From Methanosaeta sp. PtaU1.Bin060 (GTDB taxonomy: Archaea > Halobacteriota > Methanosarcinia > Methanotrichales > Methanotrichaceae), in NCBI GenBank assembly GCA_002067365.1, contig MVRK01000135.1, positions 54,926 through 118,925 of the forward strand: a stretch of 64,000 bases of DNA. Direction: 5' to 3'. This document shows positions 40,474 to 49,623 of the stretch, in pieces; within the stretch, counting starts at the first letter, position 1, and each line of letters begins with the position of its first letter. The translations under genes and the position numbers were made by a program. The notes under the pieces are model-generated. The model was given only the letters and a program-made list of their open reading frames with translations. It was not told where the DNA came from and did not search any database.

Positions 40474-42012
40474 TCAATCCTCGTCATCGCTCTCGTTTTC
40501 CTCCTCCTCCACCTCTGGTAGATCGGGATCAGGGCAAAAATCAAGCCATGCTTTGCTTTTGCGGGGGCGTTTGTTGCGCCACGCGGCTGTGGCCTTGCTC
40601 TTCAGGGTGTAGTTTCCTGCGAACATCTGGACCGTGGCCGCTCCATTCAGCAATGATTGCCGATCTGCGAGGCCGATGAACTGGGATGCTGTCTCCTGGT
40701 AGGTCAGGCTCTTTGTGAGCTGGGTGCGAGAGCTGAGGTTCAGAAGCCTCGTCTGATGGTAGCTCTCACACCAGCTGAGGTCTCTGGCCTTGTTCTCCCA
40801 GCTCTGCCTGGCAGACCAGCTTCCCTGAAACACGAGGGGTGAAAGCGAGATATTCAGCCACTCAGGGGCGCTGCTGCCCGCGATCTCGCGATAGGCGAAG
40901 ATCTTCGTCGGCGAGTATCCTAGCAGCTCCTGAGAATGGTAGATCCCTGATCCGTGCGCCTCGTAGCTGAGGATTGAGCCTTTTATCGGGCGCACTGCGG
41001 TGGTGGCCGAGGAGGTGATATTGAACTTTTTGCACGTGAGGGTTACTCTGTTTGTCACATCATAGCCCTGCACATTTGTGGAAAGATCCTCGTGAACAGA
41101 GGTGAAACCACTGCCTGAGACCCTCCCCCTGATCTCGGCTTTGCAGGATGGCTTGGCAGTTGCGAGCTTCACCACTATCTGACCATGCTCTCCAGGTGGG
41201 AGGCTGCGAATCGTCCAGATGTTATTTGTGCCGGGGTCCGGCTCGGGATATGCCATGACAAAATATGTCGCGGGATCATAGGACTCCAGTACGACGAGGT
41301 CCACTGATTCCGGGAGGTTGTTCCCGTAGGTTATTGTGTAGGTGATGGTTTTGCCTGGGCTGACGGTGGCAGGAGCATCCTTGATCGCCTCCTTCTCCAG
41401 CGGCTCGAAGCTTATGATCTGCCCTGCTATTGTTATATAATCTATGAAGGCTGAGGTCTTTGAGACGCTCTTGTCCTTGTAAAGTGTGATGTAGAGCTTG
41501 ACTATCTTCTGGCCTGAGAGCCTTTCGCGCCAGCTCTCGAGGCCTCCGACAGGCTGGCCCTTGTCGCCATATTTTTCGTATGTGAGGTCGAACCCATCCA
41601 GCTCATTCCACTCATCGAAGAGCATCCCTCGATCGGACCAAGACTCCTTGAGCGAGCGAATCCGCGTGTCCTTGGGGCTTTTGCTCTTGTAGGAGCCATC
41701 CCCATCTCCATCCAGGAAGAGATCCAGCTGGATCTCTCCATTGCCGGATTCAGGATCGATCCACATGCTGAGGCTGTCCAGATCCTCCATAAAAAGAGGC
41801 TGATCCATATAGACTGTGATCCTGATGTATGTTCCTTTATCCGAGAGATAGAGCTCTGCGCTTGTGGTGCCGTGAAAGCTCACCTCCTCTGAGAGATCCA
41901 CATCTCCGTACTTCGACTTGCCCAGACGATACTCGAGGTCGGTCAGCGATGCACTCTCCATGACCAGCATCAATAGAAGCCCCCAAAGAAGATGAGATGG
42001 CAGGTACTTCAT
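40474..42012 (-). CDS. Secreted/surface protein with DUF11-like repeat domain
   Basis: ATG 42012 opens a signal peptide (MKYLPSHLLWGLLLMLVMES). Residues 20-210 form an N-terminal domain of beta character (TYIRITVYMDQPLFMEDLDS, DLFLDGDGDGSYK, a Ca-binding-like DGDGDG). Residues about 210-310 (ATVSPGKTITYTITYGNNLP, ESVDLVVLESYD) match a DUF11/conserved-repeat domain, typical of extracellular anchors. The C-terminal part ends in a very acidic tail (EEEENESDDED). No membrane anchor is seen. The function is unknown; likely a cell-envelope protein. Confidence 0.75.
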   Translation of the reverse strand: MKYLPSHLLWGLLLMLVMESASLTDLEYRLGKSKYGDVDLSEEVSFHGTTSAELYLSDKGTYIRITVYMDQPLFMEDLDSLSMWIDPESGNGEIQLDLFLDGDGDGSYKSKSPKDTRIRSLKESWSDRGMLFDEWNELDGFDLTYEKYGDKGQPVGGLESWRERLSGQKIVKLYITLYKDKSVSKTSAFIDYITIAGQIISFEPLEKEAIKDAPATVSPGKTITYTITYGNNLPESVDLVVLESYDPATYFVMAYPEPDPGTNNIWTIRSLPPGEHGQIVVKLATAKPSCKAEIRGRVSGSGFTSVHEDLSTNVQGYDVTNRVTLTCKKFNITSSATTAVRPIKGSILSYEAHGSGIYHSQELLGYSPTKIFAYREIAGSSAPEWLNISLSPLVFQGSWSARQSWENKARDLSWCESYHQTRLLNLSSRTQLTKSLTYQETASQFIGLADRQSLLNGAATVQMFAGNYTLKSKATAAWRNKRPRKSKAWLDFCPDPDLPEVEEEENESDDED

Positions 42013-42306
42013 GTACTGATTTATGTTAAGATCCAACAAAAACTATTCGGTCCCAACGTCTAGACAGGCAACTTCCATCTCCCCCAAAGGGTCTAGATCA
42101 AACCTACATTAGCCCTACATGAAAAAAAGAGCTTTAAACTTTGGCGAGAATTGGCTATTTGGCGGATAGGAGAGTGGGCTCATCCTTACCGCTGGGCGGG
42201 AGAAAAGAGAGGGGGTGCTTCCGCCCGCCACCAAAATGAGGATGCGATCATCTCTGAATCACTTTTGTCGGGAGCGGCCGATCGATCCGCGAACGCACCT
42301 CTTTCG

Positions 42307-43413
42307 CTACCTTCTTTTGGTTATTATCGAGAGCACATCGCAATCCCTGAGTTCATGCTCCAGCCCCACGGACTGGCCAGGGAACTTGGCGCTCTTTCCC
42401 CAGACAAGAGCATAGCGGAAAAGGTTCACGAAGTCGCGATGGAGGTGCTCGCAGACTGATTTGACAGTGCATCCGTCCAGGAGAACCAGGGGCTCCTCCA
42501 TATCAGCCTTTCCTCCTTTTGGCTTGAGGTAGACTCGAATGAATCCCAGCCGTTCGTATATCAGGTCCTTGATCTCCTCCAGGCCCTGGCCGGTGGTCAC
42601 CGAGAGGGGCAGGTACTCCCTGCCGCCAAGGGTCTCATTGATCTTCTCCTCAACGCCCGCGTATTTGAGGTCGAACTTGTTGATCGCCACGATAGAGGGG
42701 ATGTAGACCCTGTTTCCAGCCAGGAAATCCACAAGGCTGTCTGTGTCTATGTCCTCGCGTACTGTGACGTTGGCATTCACTATCCCATAGGCCCGGATGA
42801 TCTCAGCGATCTCGAACTCAGTCATCTTCGTGAGCTGTACAGTGCCGCGCACGATGATCCCGCCCTTGTGCTCCTGTGTGATGTGAATATTGGGCGGCTG
42901 CTTGTCAAGCCTTATCCCTGCATCATACAGCTCGCGCTCAAGGATGTCCAGCCGGTAGTTGAAGACATCTCCCAAGAGCAGTATTATGTCCGCGGCGCGC
43001 GCTGCCGTTATGACCTCGCGCCCCCTGCCCTTGCCCCTCGCAGCACCCTTGATGATGCCGGGCATATCGAGGATCTGAATCTCAGCACTCTTGTGCTTCA
43101 TCACACCCGGAATGACCTCGAGGGTGGTGAACTGATACGCGGCAACCTCTGACCTCGAGCCGGTGAGGTAGTTGAGAAGGCTTGACTTGCCGACAGAGGG
43201 GAAGCCGACGAGTGCCACAGTAGCGTCGCCTGACTTCTTGATGTAGTACCTTTTGCCCTGGCCGCCTCCCTTGATCTTCTGGAGCTCCTGCTGAGCCCTC
43301 AGCTTTGCGATCTTGGCCTTGATCTTGCCCAGATGATGCTCCGTGGCCTTGTTCTTCTGTGTGTTGAGGATCTCCTCTTCCAGAGCCTTGATCTGTTCCT
43401 CGATGGTTGCCAA
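42307..43413 (-). CDS. Drg/Obg-family GTPase with TGS domain
   Basis: The start is TTG 43413 (GGAGGATG just upstream) giving MATIEEQIKALEEEILNTQK; a frame upstream to 43464 is not protein-like. An N-terminal coiled-coil and helix-turn-helix region precedes GFPSVGKSSLLNYL (P-loop), DMPGIIKGAARGKGRG (switch II) and NKFDL. The C-terminal TGS domain ends DCDVLSIITKRR. Archaeal Drg proteins bind ribosomes and act in translation or stress. Length (368) is normal. A TATA box is at 43499-43506. Confidence 0.93.
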   Translation of the reverse strand: MATIEEQIKALEEEILNTQKNKATEHHLGKIKAKIAKLRAQQELQKIKGGGQGKRYYIKKSGDATVALVGFPSVGKSSLLNYLTGSRSEVAAYQFTTLEVIPGVMKHKSAEIQILDMPGIIKGAARGKGRGREVITAARAADIILLLGDVFNYRLDILERELYDAGIRLDKQPPNIHITQEHKGGIIVRGTVQLTKMTEFEIAEIIRAYGIVNANVTVREDIDTDSLVDFLAGNRVYIPSIVAINKFDLKYAGVEEKINETLGGREYLPLSVTTGQGLEEIKDLIYERLGFIRVYLKPKGGKADMEEPLVLLDGCTVKSVCEHLHRDFVNLFRYALVWGKSAKFPGQSVGLEHELRDCDVLSIITKRR

Positions 43414-43716
43414 ACATCCTCCTATTGGTTCCGGTCTCGTAGATGTCGATGCCGGAATCTGCATGAAGCATGTGAGAATGGATTCATGGAGGCTTCCCCT
43501 TTATAAGGTGTAGGTTTGCATAAGGCATGAGATTGGCTCAAACCGGAACGCGATCCATGATATGTCGGCCAACAGGCGAAAGATTTGCCGCTCGCGAGCA
43601 GCCCCAATTCTCCTTCTCGGCCGACTGTATTCAGCAAAAGGAATAAATGGTTAAAGCGCAATTCTCACGAGAAATGGGTTACGGTGAATAACCTTTAGAG
43701 AGAAGGAGGTTCAAGA
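43414..43716. promoter_or_regulatory. Divergent promoter region
   Basis: On the minus strand TTATAAAG (43499-43506) is the TATA box of the Drg gene, with a leader of about 60 bases. On the plus strand the right end has AGGAGG (43703-43709) for the secreted protein gene at 43717, and an AT-rich segment at 43635-43660 may hold its TATA box. No gene is seen. Confidence 0.5.
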
Positions 43717-44112
43717 ATGAAGTTGATTCTCACAGTCTTTGTTGTTTTGGCTATCCTGGCGGGCGTCCTCGCCACCGCCAGCGCTGAGGACGTCCTGGAT
43801 CTGAGCACATTGGGCAAGAGCACAGCGCAGACTCTGCCCCAGCTATCGCCTGCAATGCCGACAACGGCAGCGGTGACCCTTGGAGGCGATGCGAAGACTG
43901 ATGTGATTGATCTCAGCACCCTCGGAAAGAAGTTCACGTCATCGGTTAATTCGACATTGATCAAGGGCTCGAACGCTGTGACAGTCACCCCCATGTTCTC
44001 CATCAGAAATACGAATATCACCACTGAGGCGAACACTGTCTTCACTCTGCCCCAGGCAGTAGGATCGAATAGCGTGTACACACCACCGATCGCGATATTC
44101 GGCGGAGCTTGA
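43717..44112 (+). CDS. Secreted protein with DLSTLGK repeats
   Basis: A signal peptide (MKLILTVFVVLAILAGVLAT) with cleavage after ASA is followed by DVLDLSTLGKSTAQ and, 37 residues on, DVIDLSTLGKKF, a duplicated motif. The rest is threonine- and asparagine-rich with an aliphatic C-terminus ending PPIAIFGGA. AGGAGG supports the start. It resembles other low-complexity secreted proteins in this window in style. Role unknown, maybe surface or sheath. Confidence 0.65.
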   Translation: MKLILTVFVVLAILAGVLATASAEDVLDLSTLGKSTAQTLPQLSPAMPTTAAVTLGGDAKTDVIDLSTLGKKFTSSVNSTLIKGSNAVTVTPMFSIRNTNITTEANTVFTLPQAVGSNSVYTPPIAIFGGA

Positions 44113-44123
44113 GCGCCTTTTTT
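44101..44123 (+). terminator. Terminator after the DLSTLGK protein gene
   Basis: A short GGCG (44101-44104) and CGCC (44114-44117) stem overlaps the end of the gene and is followed by six T residues (44118-44123). Confidence 0.55.
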
Positions 44124-44161
44124 GGGCGGATTTCAAGAGACATGTGCAAAACGAGGGCCCG

Positions 44162-44314
44162 ATGATGAAGGTCGAGCTTATAGTTGAAGGCGAGCCGGTT
44201 TCCTTAAACGCCTTCACTCAGGAGATCATCGGAAAAGTGGCTGTCGCCATGGCGGAATCCCTGCATGGCGTGGGCCAGAGTTGGAAGGAGATGGAGATCA
44301 GAGTCACTAAGTGA
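44162..44314 (+). CDS. Small conserved-type protein, 50 residues
   Basis: ATG 44162 (or the next ATG 44165) opens MMKVELIVEGEPVSLNAFTQ, then EIIGKVAVAMAESLHGVG and SWKEMEIRVTK. The beta strand, helix and second strand pattern makes a plausible small alpha/beta protein of the type common in methanogens. It is 38 bases after a terminator, so it probably has its own promoter. It is short but the coding pattern is clear. Function unknown. Confidence 0.6.
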   Translation: MMKVELIVEGEPVSLNAFTQEIIGKVAVAMAESLHGVGQSWKEMEIRVTK

Positions 44315-44333
44315 TCTCCCATTTAAGTGATCT

Positions 44334-44804
44334 TCAATCCTTTTTTCCCTTTCTAAAGGCCGATGTGAGATCTATGAAATAGGTCCCTTCTTTTACGGCC
44401 ATTATAAGCTCTTCTCGCTCAAAGAGCGTCGGCAGGTTCAGCTCATAGGTTCCAGGCGCAGTTATCTTTATGCTCTCAAGCTTTTCGCCCTTTGCCGTAT
44501 TGCCCATTTCGATTTCTTTCTCCGGCCGAAGGGCTGCCGAGCGGGGAGCCTCTGCAAAAGAGACCGCCTTCTGACTCATCGCCGCATCCCCCACTGCCAT
44601 CCTCTTCTCATCCCTCGCAGCCCCTGCTTTCGGGGGGATCCTCACGCCCATGGCCCTCGTGATGATCCTCTCCTCTGGTGCAGGCCCTCCTGCAGGCGGC
44701 GTGCGCACGAACATGAACTTCTTCCAGCCGCAGACGGGGCAGCCGCGGAGTATATCCTCTCCCGACTCAAAGACACTGTTGCAGCGAGTACATATATGGG
44801 GCAT
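44334..44804 (-). CDS. arvC: OapC/ArvC-family zinc-ribbon protein
   Basis: The N-terminus has two cysteine pairs of a zinc ribbon (HICTRCNS and GCPVCGWKKF). A long disordered alanine/glutamate linker follows, and then a C-terminal domain with GTYELNLPTLFEREELIMAV. It follows the DUF2073 protein gene directly; the three genes ArvA-ArvB-ArvC are conserved in euryarchaea. In Haloferax the small GTPase drives extracellular vesicle formation; ArvC is its partner of unclear action. The assignment rests on order plus domain pattern. Confidence 0.85.
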   Translation of the reverse strand: MPHICTRCNSVFESGEDILRGCPVCGWKKFMFVRTPPAGGPAPEERIITRAMGVRIPPKAGAARDEKRMAVGDAAMSQKAVSFAEAPRSAALRPEKEIEMGNTAKGEKLESIKITAPGTYELNLPTLFEREELIMAVKEGTYFIDLTSAFRKGKKD

Positions 44805-45173
44805 TCAATCCCCCACTGATACCTTGGTGCTGATCTGGAACTGATCCTTCTCGATCGTCCTGAGCTGGTTGGCAGGCCCTATGACAGTCATCCTACCCTT
44901 GATGCCCCTTCCGAGAAGCTTATCAAAGAACGACCCTTCCTTCTTTGAGGGATAGCTCTCGATCTCTATCCCTGAGAACTCGTCCACCCTGATCTCAGTC
45001 ATTGTCATCTCAATCAGGCGCACCTCTTCAGCAGGCGTAAGGCCGCTCTCCAAGACCACAATCCTGCCCGTCTTGACCTTATCCAGGATGAGCCTGATCT
45101 TCTCCATGGAGGTCAGGTTCTCCAGCTTCTCTCCAGAGATGAGGTCCATTTGCACTTCTCGCATCAAGATCAC
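44805..45173 (-). CDS. arvB: OapB/ArvB-family protein (DUF2073)
   Basis: The protein is 122 residues, with MDLISGEKLENLTSMEKIRL, LILDKVKTGRIVVLESGLTP and GRGIKGRMTVIGPANQLRTI, which are the DUF2073 signature. It ends immediately before the ArvC start and overlaps the ArvA stop by 4 bases. It belongs to the vesicle-forming set (see ArvA). Enzyme activity is not known. The start could be ATG 45164 (MREVQMDL) with little change. Confidence 0.88.
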   Translation of the reverse strand: MILMREVQMDLISGEKLENLTSMEKIRLILDKVKTGRIVVLESGLTPAEEVRLIEMTMTEIRVDEFSGIEIESYPSKKEGSFFDKLLGRGIKGRMTVIGPANQLRTIEKDQFQISTKVSVGD

Positions 45174-45808
45174 CCGAAATGAGTAGCTATCGCCTTATAA
45201 AGCTCATCGATGTTCGATCCTTCCAGGGCCGAGACCGACACAAGTGCATGCTGAGGGAACGCAGCCTTGATGCGCCCGGGTGACGCCTCAGGCAGATCCA
45301 TCTTATTGGCCACGATGAGCAGTGGAAGCCGCCTTGCCTCCATATTCCCGATGACAGTCACATTGACCTGTGTATATGGGTCCTCAGTCGAGTCCATCAC
45401 CAGCAGTACTCCGTCCAGATCGTCGAGCCACTTGATGGCCTCTATCACGCCCTCAGTGGCCTCCTTGGCCCTCTTCTTGGCCTCGACCTCGTTCATCCCG
45501 AAGGCCATGAACTCCTTGAAGTCGATCTTGGTGGCCATTCCAGGAGTATCAACTATGTCCAGCTCTATGCTGGAGCCATTGGCTTTGATCTGTACCCCCT
45601 CATTCCTCATGGCCCTTCTGGTCTCGTGGGGAACGGGCGAGACCGTCCCGAAGCTTGCGACCCCCGTCCAATCCTTGACTATCCTGTTGGCGAGAGTCGT
45701 CTTGCCAGCATTCGGGGGGCCGTAGATTCCTATCTTCGCCCTCTTCTTTTTGAATATCCTGCTGATCCAGACTTCGAAGCTGATCTTGAGGCTGTCGATG
45801 AAACCCAT
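45170..45808 (-). CDS. arvA: Era-like small GTPase ArvA/OapA
   Basis: GPPNAGKTTLA is the P-loop (30-40) and NKMDL is the G4 motif; DTPGMA is G3. The N-terminal helix (MGFIDSLKISFEVWISRIF) is amphipathic and could bind the membrane. It heads a three-gene operon with ArvB and ArvC. In Haloferax this small GTPase is needed for extracellular vesicle formation. Here the operon is complete and all GTPase motifs are present, so vesicle production is expected. Length 212 is normal. Confidence 0.9.
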   Translation of the reverse strand: MGFIDSLKISFEVWISRIFKKKRAKIGIYGPPNAGKTTLANRIVKDWTGVASFGTVSPVPHETRRAMRNEGVQIKANGSSIELDIVDTPGMATKIDFKEFMAFGMNEVEAKKRAKEATEGVIEAIKWLDDLDGVLLVMDSTEDPYTQVNVTVIGNMEARRLPLLIVANKMDLPEASPGRIKAAFPQHALVSVSALEGSNIDELYKAIATHFG

Positions 45809-46082
45809 ATCCTACCTCTCGGCGAGATACTGGCATGTCTGTACTAATAATTTTCCATAACTTTTATTATGCGTTAGCTATCCCTCTGTCCAATGATCGA
45901 TTCGCCCTCTAGGTAATATTATTAATAATGTTTACCTAGTTAAGCCTTCTGCAAGCATCCTTTGGAAAAAAGAGGACCGGGCTGCAGGGCGAATCTGACA
46001 AAGATGGCGCGAAAGGCTCTAGAAATGGATGGGAATAATGGCTGAAAAAGATGCCAGAAAAAGGCGATAGGCGATGTCCTAT

Positions 46083-47177
46083 TCAGGCGAATAGATCCTC
46101 TGCAGGGCAGAGGCCGACAAAGCCCTCGAACTTTCCTGATCCCCTTACAGCCTTCCAAATATCCTTCAGCGAGCTCTCCAGGACATTGCCATAGCTCTCC
46201 TGAAGGTAGGGGCAGGCCCTGACGCTGCCGTCCACGCCCACGTGCAGCCACCGCCGTCCAGCCATGCATCCCATCATCTGGCCCTCGAAATAGGTGCTGG
46301 CGAAGATGCGAGGCCCACCCGGCGTTGAGTTGATCCTCCTGTAAATATCGATTATCTTCTCGCGCTCTATCTGAGTCAGCTTCTCCTCGGGCGTCTTCGG
46401 AATTCCCTCCCAGATGGAAAGCTCTTGCACTCCGAGCTCAGCTGCAAGATCATAAAGCTCCTGTATCCTCTCCACCTGGCCTGACTTTATGTGGGCCGAG
46501 ATGGTCACCATAAGGCCCGCCTCCAGGGCCATCTCGATGGCCTCGATGGCTTTGGCATAGGCACCCTCAAGGCCGCGCACCAGATCGTGCTCCTCGGGTT
46601 TCGTGCTGTAGACTCCGACGATCAGGTTGTAGAGGCCGGCCTCTCTGAGCTTGGCAGCTTTCTCCTCAGTCATCTCCAGGCCGGGGGTGAAGAGATTGAC
46701 CACTGCCTTCTCGGGATCGACGTGCGCTATCAGGTCGAAGATGTCATCTCTCAGAAGGGGATCCCCTTCGGTAAAGGTTATGATGCAGGTCCCCATCGCC
46801 AGGGCCTCGTCGATGACCCGCAGGATATCCTCTTTGCCCAGCTCTCCAGCGCCGTCTTTGATCAGACAGTGGTCGCATTTTGCTCCGCAGGATCTCGTGA
46901 CCTCGATGGAGACCGTCTGGGGCACGGGCCGACCTATGGCAAGCTTCGCCTCGTTGAGAAGAAGCCTCTTGAAGGGGCCGCTCGGCACTGGAGGAAGCCA
47001 GGTTGTGGCTACGATGTCCTTCTCCCGAACCATGGCAGGCTTCTCCTCTGCGAGCCTCTGATTGATCGTATTCAGGACAGGTTGGACCATCAGTGCCAGG
47101 GCTCCGTGGGCCTCCAGCACCCTTTTGTCGCTGTCGAAGTCCACGCTGAGGGCGGCAGTTTTGATTAGCTGGGTCAT
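46083..47177 (-). CDS. Radical SAM protein with SPASM-like domain
   Basis: The CGAKCDHC motif (97, 101, 104) binds the 4Fe-4S cluster that cleaves SAM. The barrel follows (ITFTEGDPLLRDD has the GGE-like motif). A C-terminal cysteine group (MGCMAGRR, VRACPYLQ, GLCPAEDLF) forms an auxiliary cluster as in SPASM proteins, which modify peptides or cofactors. The N-terminal 80 residues are an extra domain. No peptide-substrate gene is seen nearby. Similar methanogen proteins are of unknown function. Confidence 0.85.
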   Translation of the reverse strand: MTQLIKTAALSVDFDSDKRVLEAHGALALMVQPVLNTINQRLAEEKPAMVREKDIVATTWLPPVPSGPFKRLLLNEAKLAIGRPVPQTVSIEVTRSCGAKCDHCLIKDGAGELGKEDILRVIDEALAMGTCIITFTEGDPLLRDDIFDLIAHVDPEKAVVNLFTPGLEMTEEKAAKLREAGLYNLIVGVYSTKPEEHDLVRGLEGAYAKAIEAIEMALEAGLMVTISAHIKSGQVERIQELYDLAAELGVQELSIWEGIPKTPEEKLTQIEREKIIDIYRRINSTPGGPRIFASTYFEGQMMGCMAGRRWLHVGVDGSVRACPYLQESYGNVLESSLKDIWKAVRGSGKFEGFVGLCPAEDLFA

Positions 47178-47377
47178 CGGACCTCCTTTTTTTCGGGAGC
47201 GTTATAGAGTTATCGCCCAGAGGAGAGGCGAAGCGAGCTTTCCGGCGGGATCTGAAAACAGGACCGCAAAGAGATAAGAAAGACGCGAGTGAGAACATGT
47301 GCCGGGAAAGGCAGCAAAAAGAAGGGGGATGGGGCAAGAGATAGTGTTAAATCGACCTGCACGCCTCTAGTGAACCA

Positions 47378-48562
47378 ATGAACCCAGTGTCTGAAGTCGT
47401 ACTGGCCTATTCTGGAGGCCTCGATACATCTGTCTGCATTCCGCTTCTCCGGGAGCGCTACGGATTCAACAGGGTTGTGACAGTTCTTGTGGACGTCGGC
47501 CAGCCGAGGTCGGATATCGAGCGCGGAAACCTGCGCGCAAAGCAGCTTGCTGATGAGCACTATGCCATAGACGCCCGGGAGGAGTTCGTGAGGGATTATC
47601 TCTTCCCCCTTATCAAGGCCAACGGCTCCTACGAGGGATATGTTCTTGGAACTGCCATCGCCCGCCCGCTGATAGCGGCCAAGGCGGTCGAGGTCGCGAT
47701 GAAGAAGGGGATCGATACACTGGCTCACGGCTGCACTGGCAGAGGAAACGACCAGCTCAGGTTCGAGGCCGTCTTCAGGTGCACAAGCTGTCGGGTCATT
47801 GCGCCCATGAGGGATCTGGACCTTGCGCGCGAGTGGGAGATCGAGTATGCGCGGGAGCACGGCATCGACGTCCCTGTGACGAAGGAGCGGCCCTGGTCGA
47901 TAGACGAGAACCTGTGGTCCAGGTCCATCGAGGGCGGACGCCTGGAGGACCCATTCTTCGAGCCGCCGGAGGAGATCTACGGCTGGACGAAGAGCCCAGA
48001 CGCGAGCAGGCCTGCGCAGGTGGTCGAGATCGGCTTTGAGAGGGGCGTGCCGGTCTCCCTGGATGGCGTTCGGATGGGCGGCATAGATCTCATAGCAAGG
48101 CTGAACCAGATGGGAGGAGAGCACGGCGTCGGCAGGACGGATATGGTCGAGGACAGGGTGCTGGGCTTGAAAGCGCGCGAGAACTACGAGCACCCTGCGG
48201 CAACGATCCTCCTCACCGCACATGAAGATCTTGAGCACCTCGTGCTATCGAGAGCAGAGCTGCGCTTCAAGGCCATCGTGGACGATGCTTGGTCTGAGCT
48301 GGCCTACATGGGATTGGTCGAGGACCCGCTCTATGCCGACCTGAACTCCTTCGTGGATAAGTCGCAGGAGCGGGTGAACGGCTCAGTCAGGATGAAGCTC
48401 TACGCAGGGTGTGCGATCCCAGTGGGCCGCCAGTCGCCAGATGCCCTATATTCACAGGAGATGGTCTCCTTCGATTCCCAGACGCTGAGCCAGCGCGACG
48501 CCGAGGGCTTCGCGAAGTACCACGGCTTCCAGGCGAGGCTTCTGAGGAGAAGATGCTCCTGA
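47378..48562 (+). CDS. argG: Argininosuccinate synthase
   Basis: [15 protein letters not shown] is the ATP P-loop, and [15 protein letters not shown] is the aspartate/citrulline site; both are conserved. The enzyme joins citrulline and aspartate with ATP in arginine synthesis. The length of 394 residues is standard. ATG 47378 opens [14 protein letters not shown]. It is alone, with a strong stem-loop downstream. Confidence 0.96.
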   Translation: MNPVSEVVLAYSGGLDTSVCIPLLRERYGFNRVVTVLVDVGQPRSDIERGNLRAKQLADEHYAIDAREEFVRDYLFPLIKANGSYEGYVLGTAIARPLIAAKAVEVAMKKGIDTLAHGCTGRGNDQLRFEAVFRCTSCRVIAPMRDLDLAREWEIEYAREHGIDVPVTKERPWSIDENLWSRSIEGGRLEDPFFEPPEEIYGWTKSPDASRPAQVVEIGFERGVPVSLDGVRMGGIDLIARLNQMGGEHGVGRTDMVEDRVLGLKARENYEHPAATILLTAHEDLEHLVLSRAELRFKAIVDDAWSELAYMGLVEDPLYADLNSFVDKSQERVNGSVRMKLYAGCAIPVGRQSPDALYSQEMVSFDSQTLSQRDAEGFAKYHGFQARLLRRRCS

Positions 48563-48644
48563 AAACCAAGCGAATCAAAGCTCGATATGGATTCGGCAAA
48601 GGGAGAGCCTGCTGAAGAGAATCCATGACATAATTTTAGGCGAG

Positions 48645-48668
48645 TACCCCGCAGATTGATGCGGGGTA
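48645..48668. terminator. Bidirectional stem-loop between argG and amrA
   Basis: TACCCCGCA (48645-48653), loop GATTGA, TGCGGGGTA (48660-48668), a perfect 9-base stem in the middle of the 137-base gap between two convergent genes. It probably blocks read-through from both sides. Confidence 0.65.
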
Positions 48669-48699
48669 TCCCATTTAAAAGTCAAATGGCTTGGACGCC

Positions 48700-49311
48700 T
48701 CAGGTCCCGCAGGCCGTGTTTGCATAATTCTTCTCTATCACCTCGCGCCCAGGAGCCACCTCTGCGAAGATCTGGGCCTCGAAGTGAAGCACCTCAGTCT
48801 CCTCGTCGATCCAGGCGTCAGGTGGCAGGCCAGCCTTCAGGCAGGTCTGGGAGAGGAAGGTCCAGGGATCAAAGCCCCACTCGGGCGCGACCTGGGGGAG
48901 CAGGAGGCCGGAGTACGGGCCCTTGGAGACTATCAGCCCGTCGGTTCCTATCCTGACTACCTCCGGCAGCCTCTGCTTAGGCACATCGTAGGGCTCGGGC
49001 TTCGTCAGGATGGTCACTTCTATCTCAACCCTCTGAAGCTCGCTTGGACGCACACATGGGAAGCGCGGGTCCCTGGAGCAGGCATTGATCGCAGAGTCCA
49101 CAATCGCCCGGCCCAATGGCATGATGGGCTGTGGGTAGCCTATGCAGCCCCTCAGCTCGCCCTCCTCGTGGATGGTCACGAAGACGCCCCGCTTCTCGTC
49201 GAAGATGGGGGGAAGGCCACTCGGCTCGGAGACCTTCTTCTTCTCGATGTAGTCAGTGAGGGCCTCTCTGGCCAGCCTGACCGCCAGCTTGCCCTCCTCC
49301 AGAGTCAGCAT
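48700..49311 (-). CDS. amrA: AmmeMemoRadiSam system protein A (AMMECR1 family)
   Basis: The 203-residue protein has the family motif GVFVTIHEEGELRGCIGYPQ and a C-terminal QVAPEWGFDPWTFLSQTCLK. AMMECR1 proteins often accompany AmrB (Memo-like) and a radical SAM protein, but neither lies next to this gene; the radical SAM gene at 46083 is of another type. A TATA box at 49332-49341 makes the ATG 49311 transcript probably leaderless. Its molecular role is uncertain, perhaps RNA or nucleotide modification. Confidence 0.9.
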   Translation of the reverse strand: MLTLEEGKLAVRLAREALTDYIEKKKVSEPSGLPPIFDEKRGVFVTIHEEGELRGCIGYPQPIMPLGRAIVDSAINACSRDPRFPCVRPSELQRVEIEVTILTKPEPYDVPKQRLPEVVRIGTDGLIVSKGPYSGLLLPQVAPEWGFDPWTFLSQTCLKAGLPPDAWIDEETEVLHFEAQIFAEVAPGREVIEKNYANTACGT

Positions 49312-49623
49312 AGAGATTAATCGTCTGGAAAGATATTAAAAGTTGCGTGAGTGGCAGTGCGAATGTGAACTCCATCTCCCAGCATATCCTCACAGTCAGT
49401 TGAGCCTGTTCCAATGCTCGTAACCGTGCACCTGAGTCATCATCGTGCATCTTCACCAGGGCCTTGAAGCGATCCCTGCGCGCCTGATGAGCCTCTCGCT
49501 GCTCAATCATCACAGGAATATCTCTCGTGATTCATGGGCATCTCCCGAAAAGAGTTTATGGCCTGAAGTCCATCTCATTTGAGTAAAAATCGATCAGATG
49601 ACCTAGAAAGGAGTGTTCAAGCC
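49312..49623. promoter_or_regulatory. Divergent promoter region between amrA and rubrerythrin genes
   Basis: On the minus strand a TATA-like CTTTTAATATC is at 49332-49342. On the plus strand GAGTTTATGG (49550-49560) could be the TATA of the rubrerythrin gene, and AAAGGAGTG (49607-49615) is the ribosome site. An open frame from 49253 to 49513 on the minus strand is not protein-like and is rejected. Confidence 0.45.

Noticed and set aside
42151..42459. Plus-strand 102-residue frame
   Set aside because: Overlaps the end of the Drg gene in antisense, with no ribosome site and no motif.
49253..49513. Minus-strand 86-residue frame upstream of amrA
   Set aside because: Low-complexity end (repeated GGQ), no ribosome site, and it runs into amrA in another frame.
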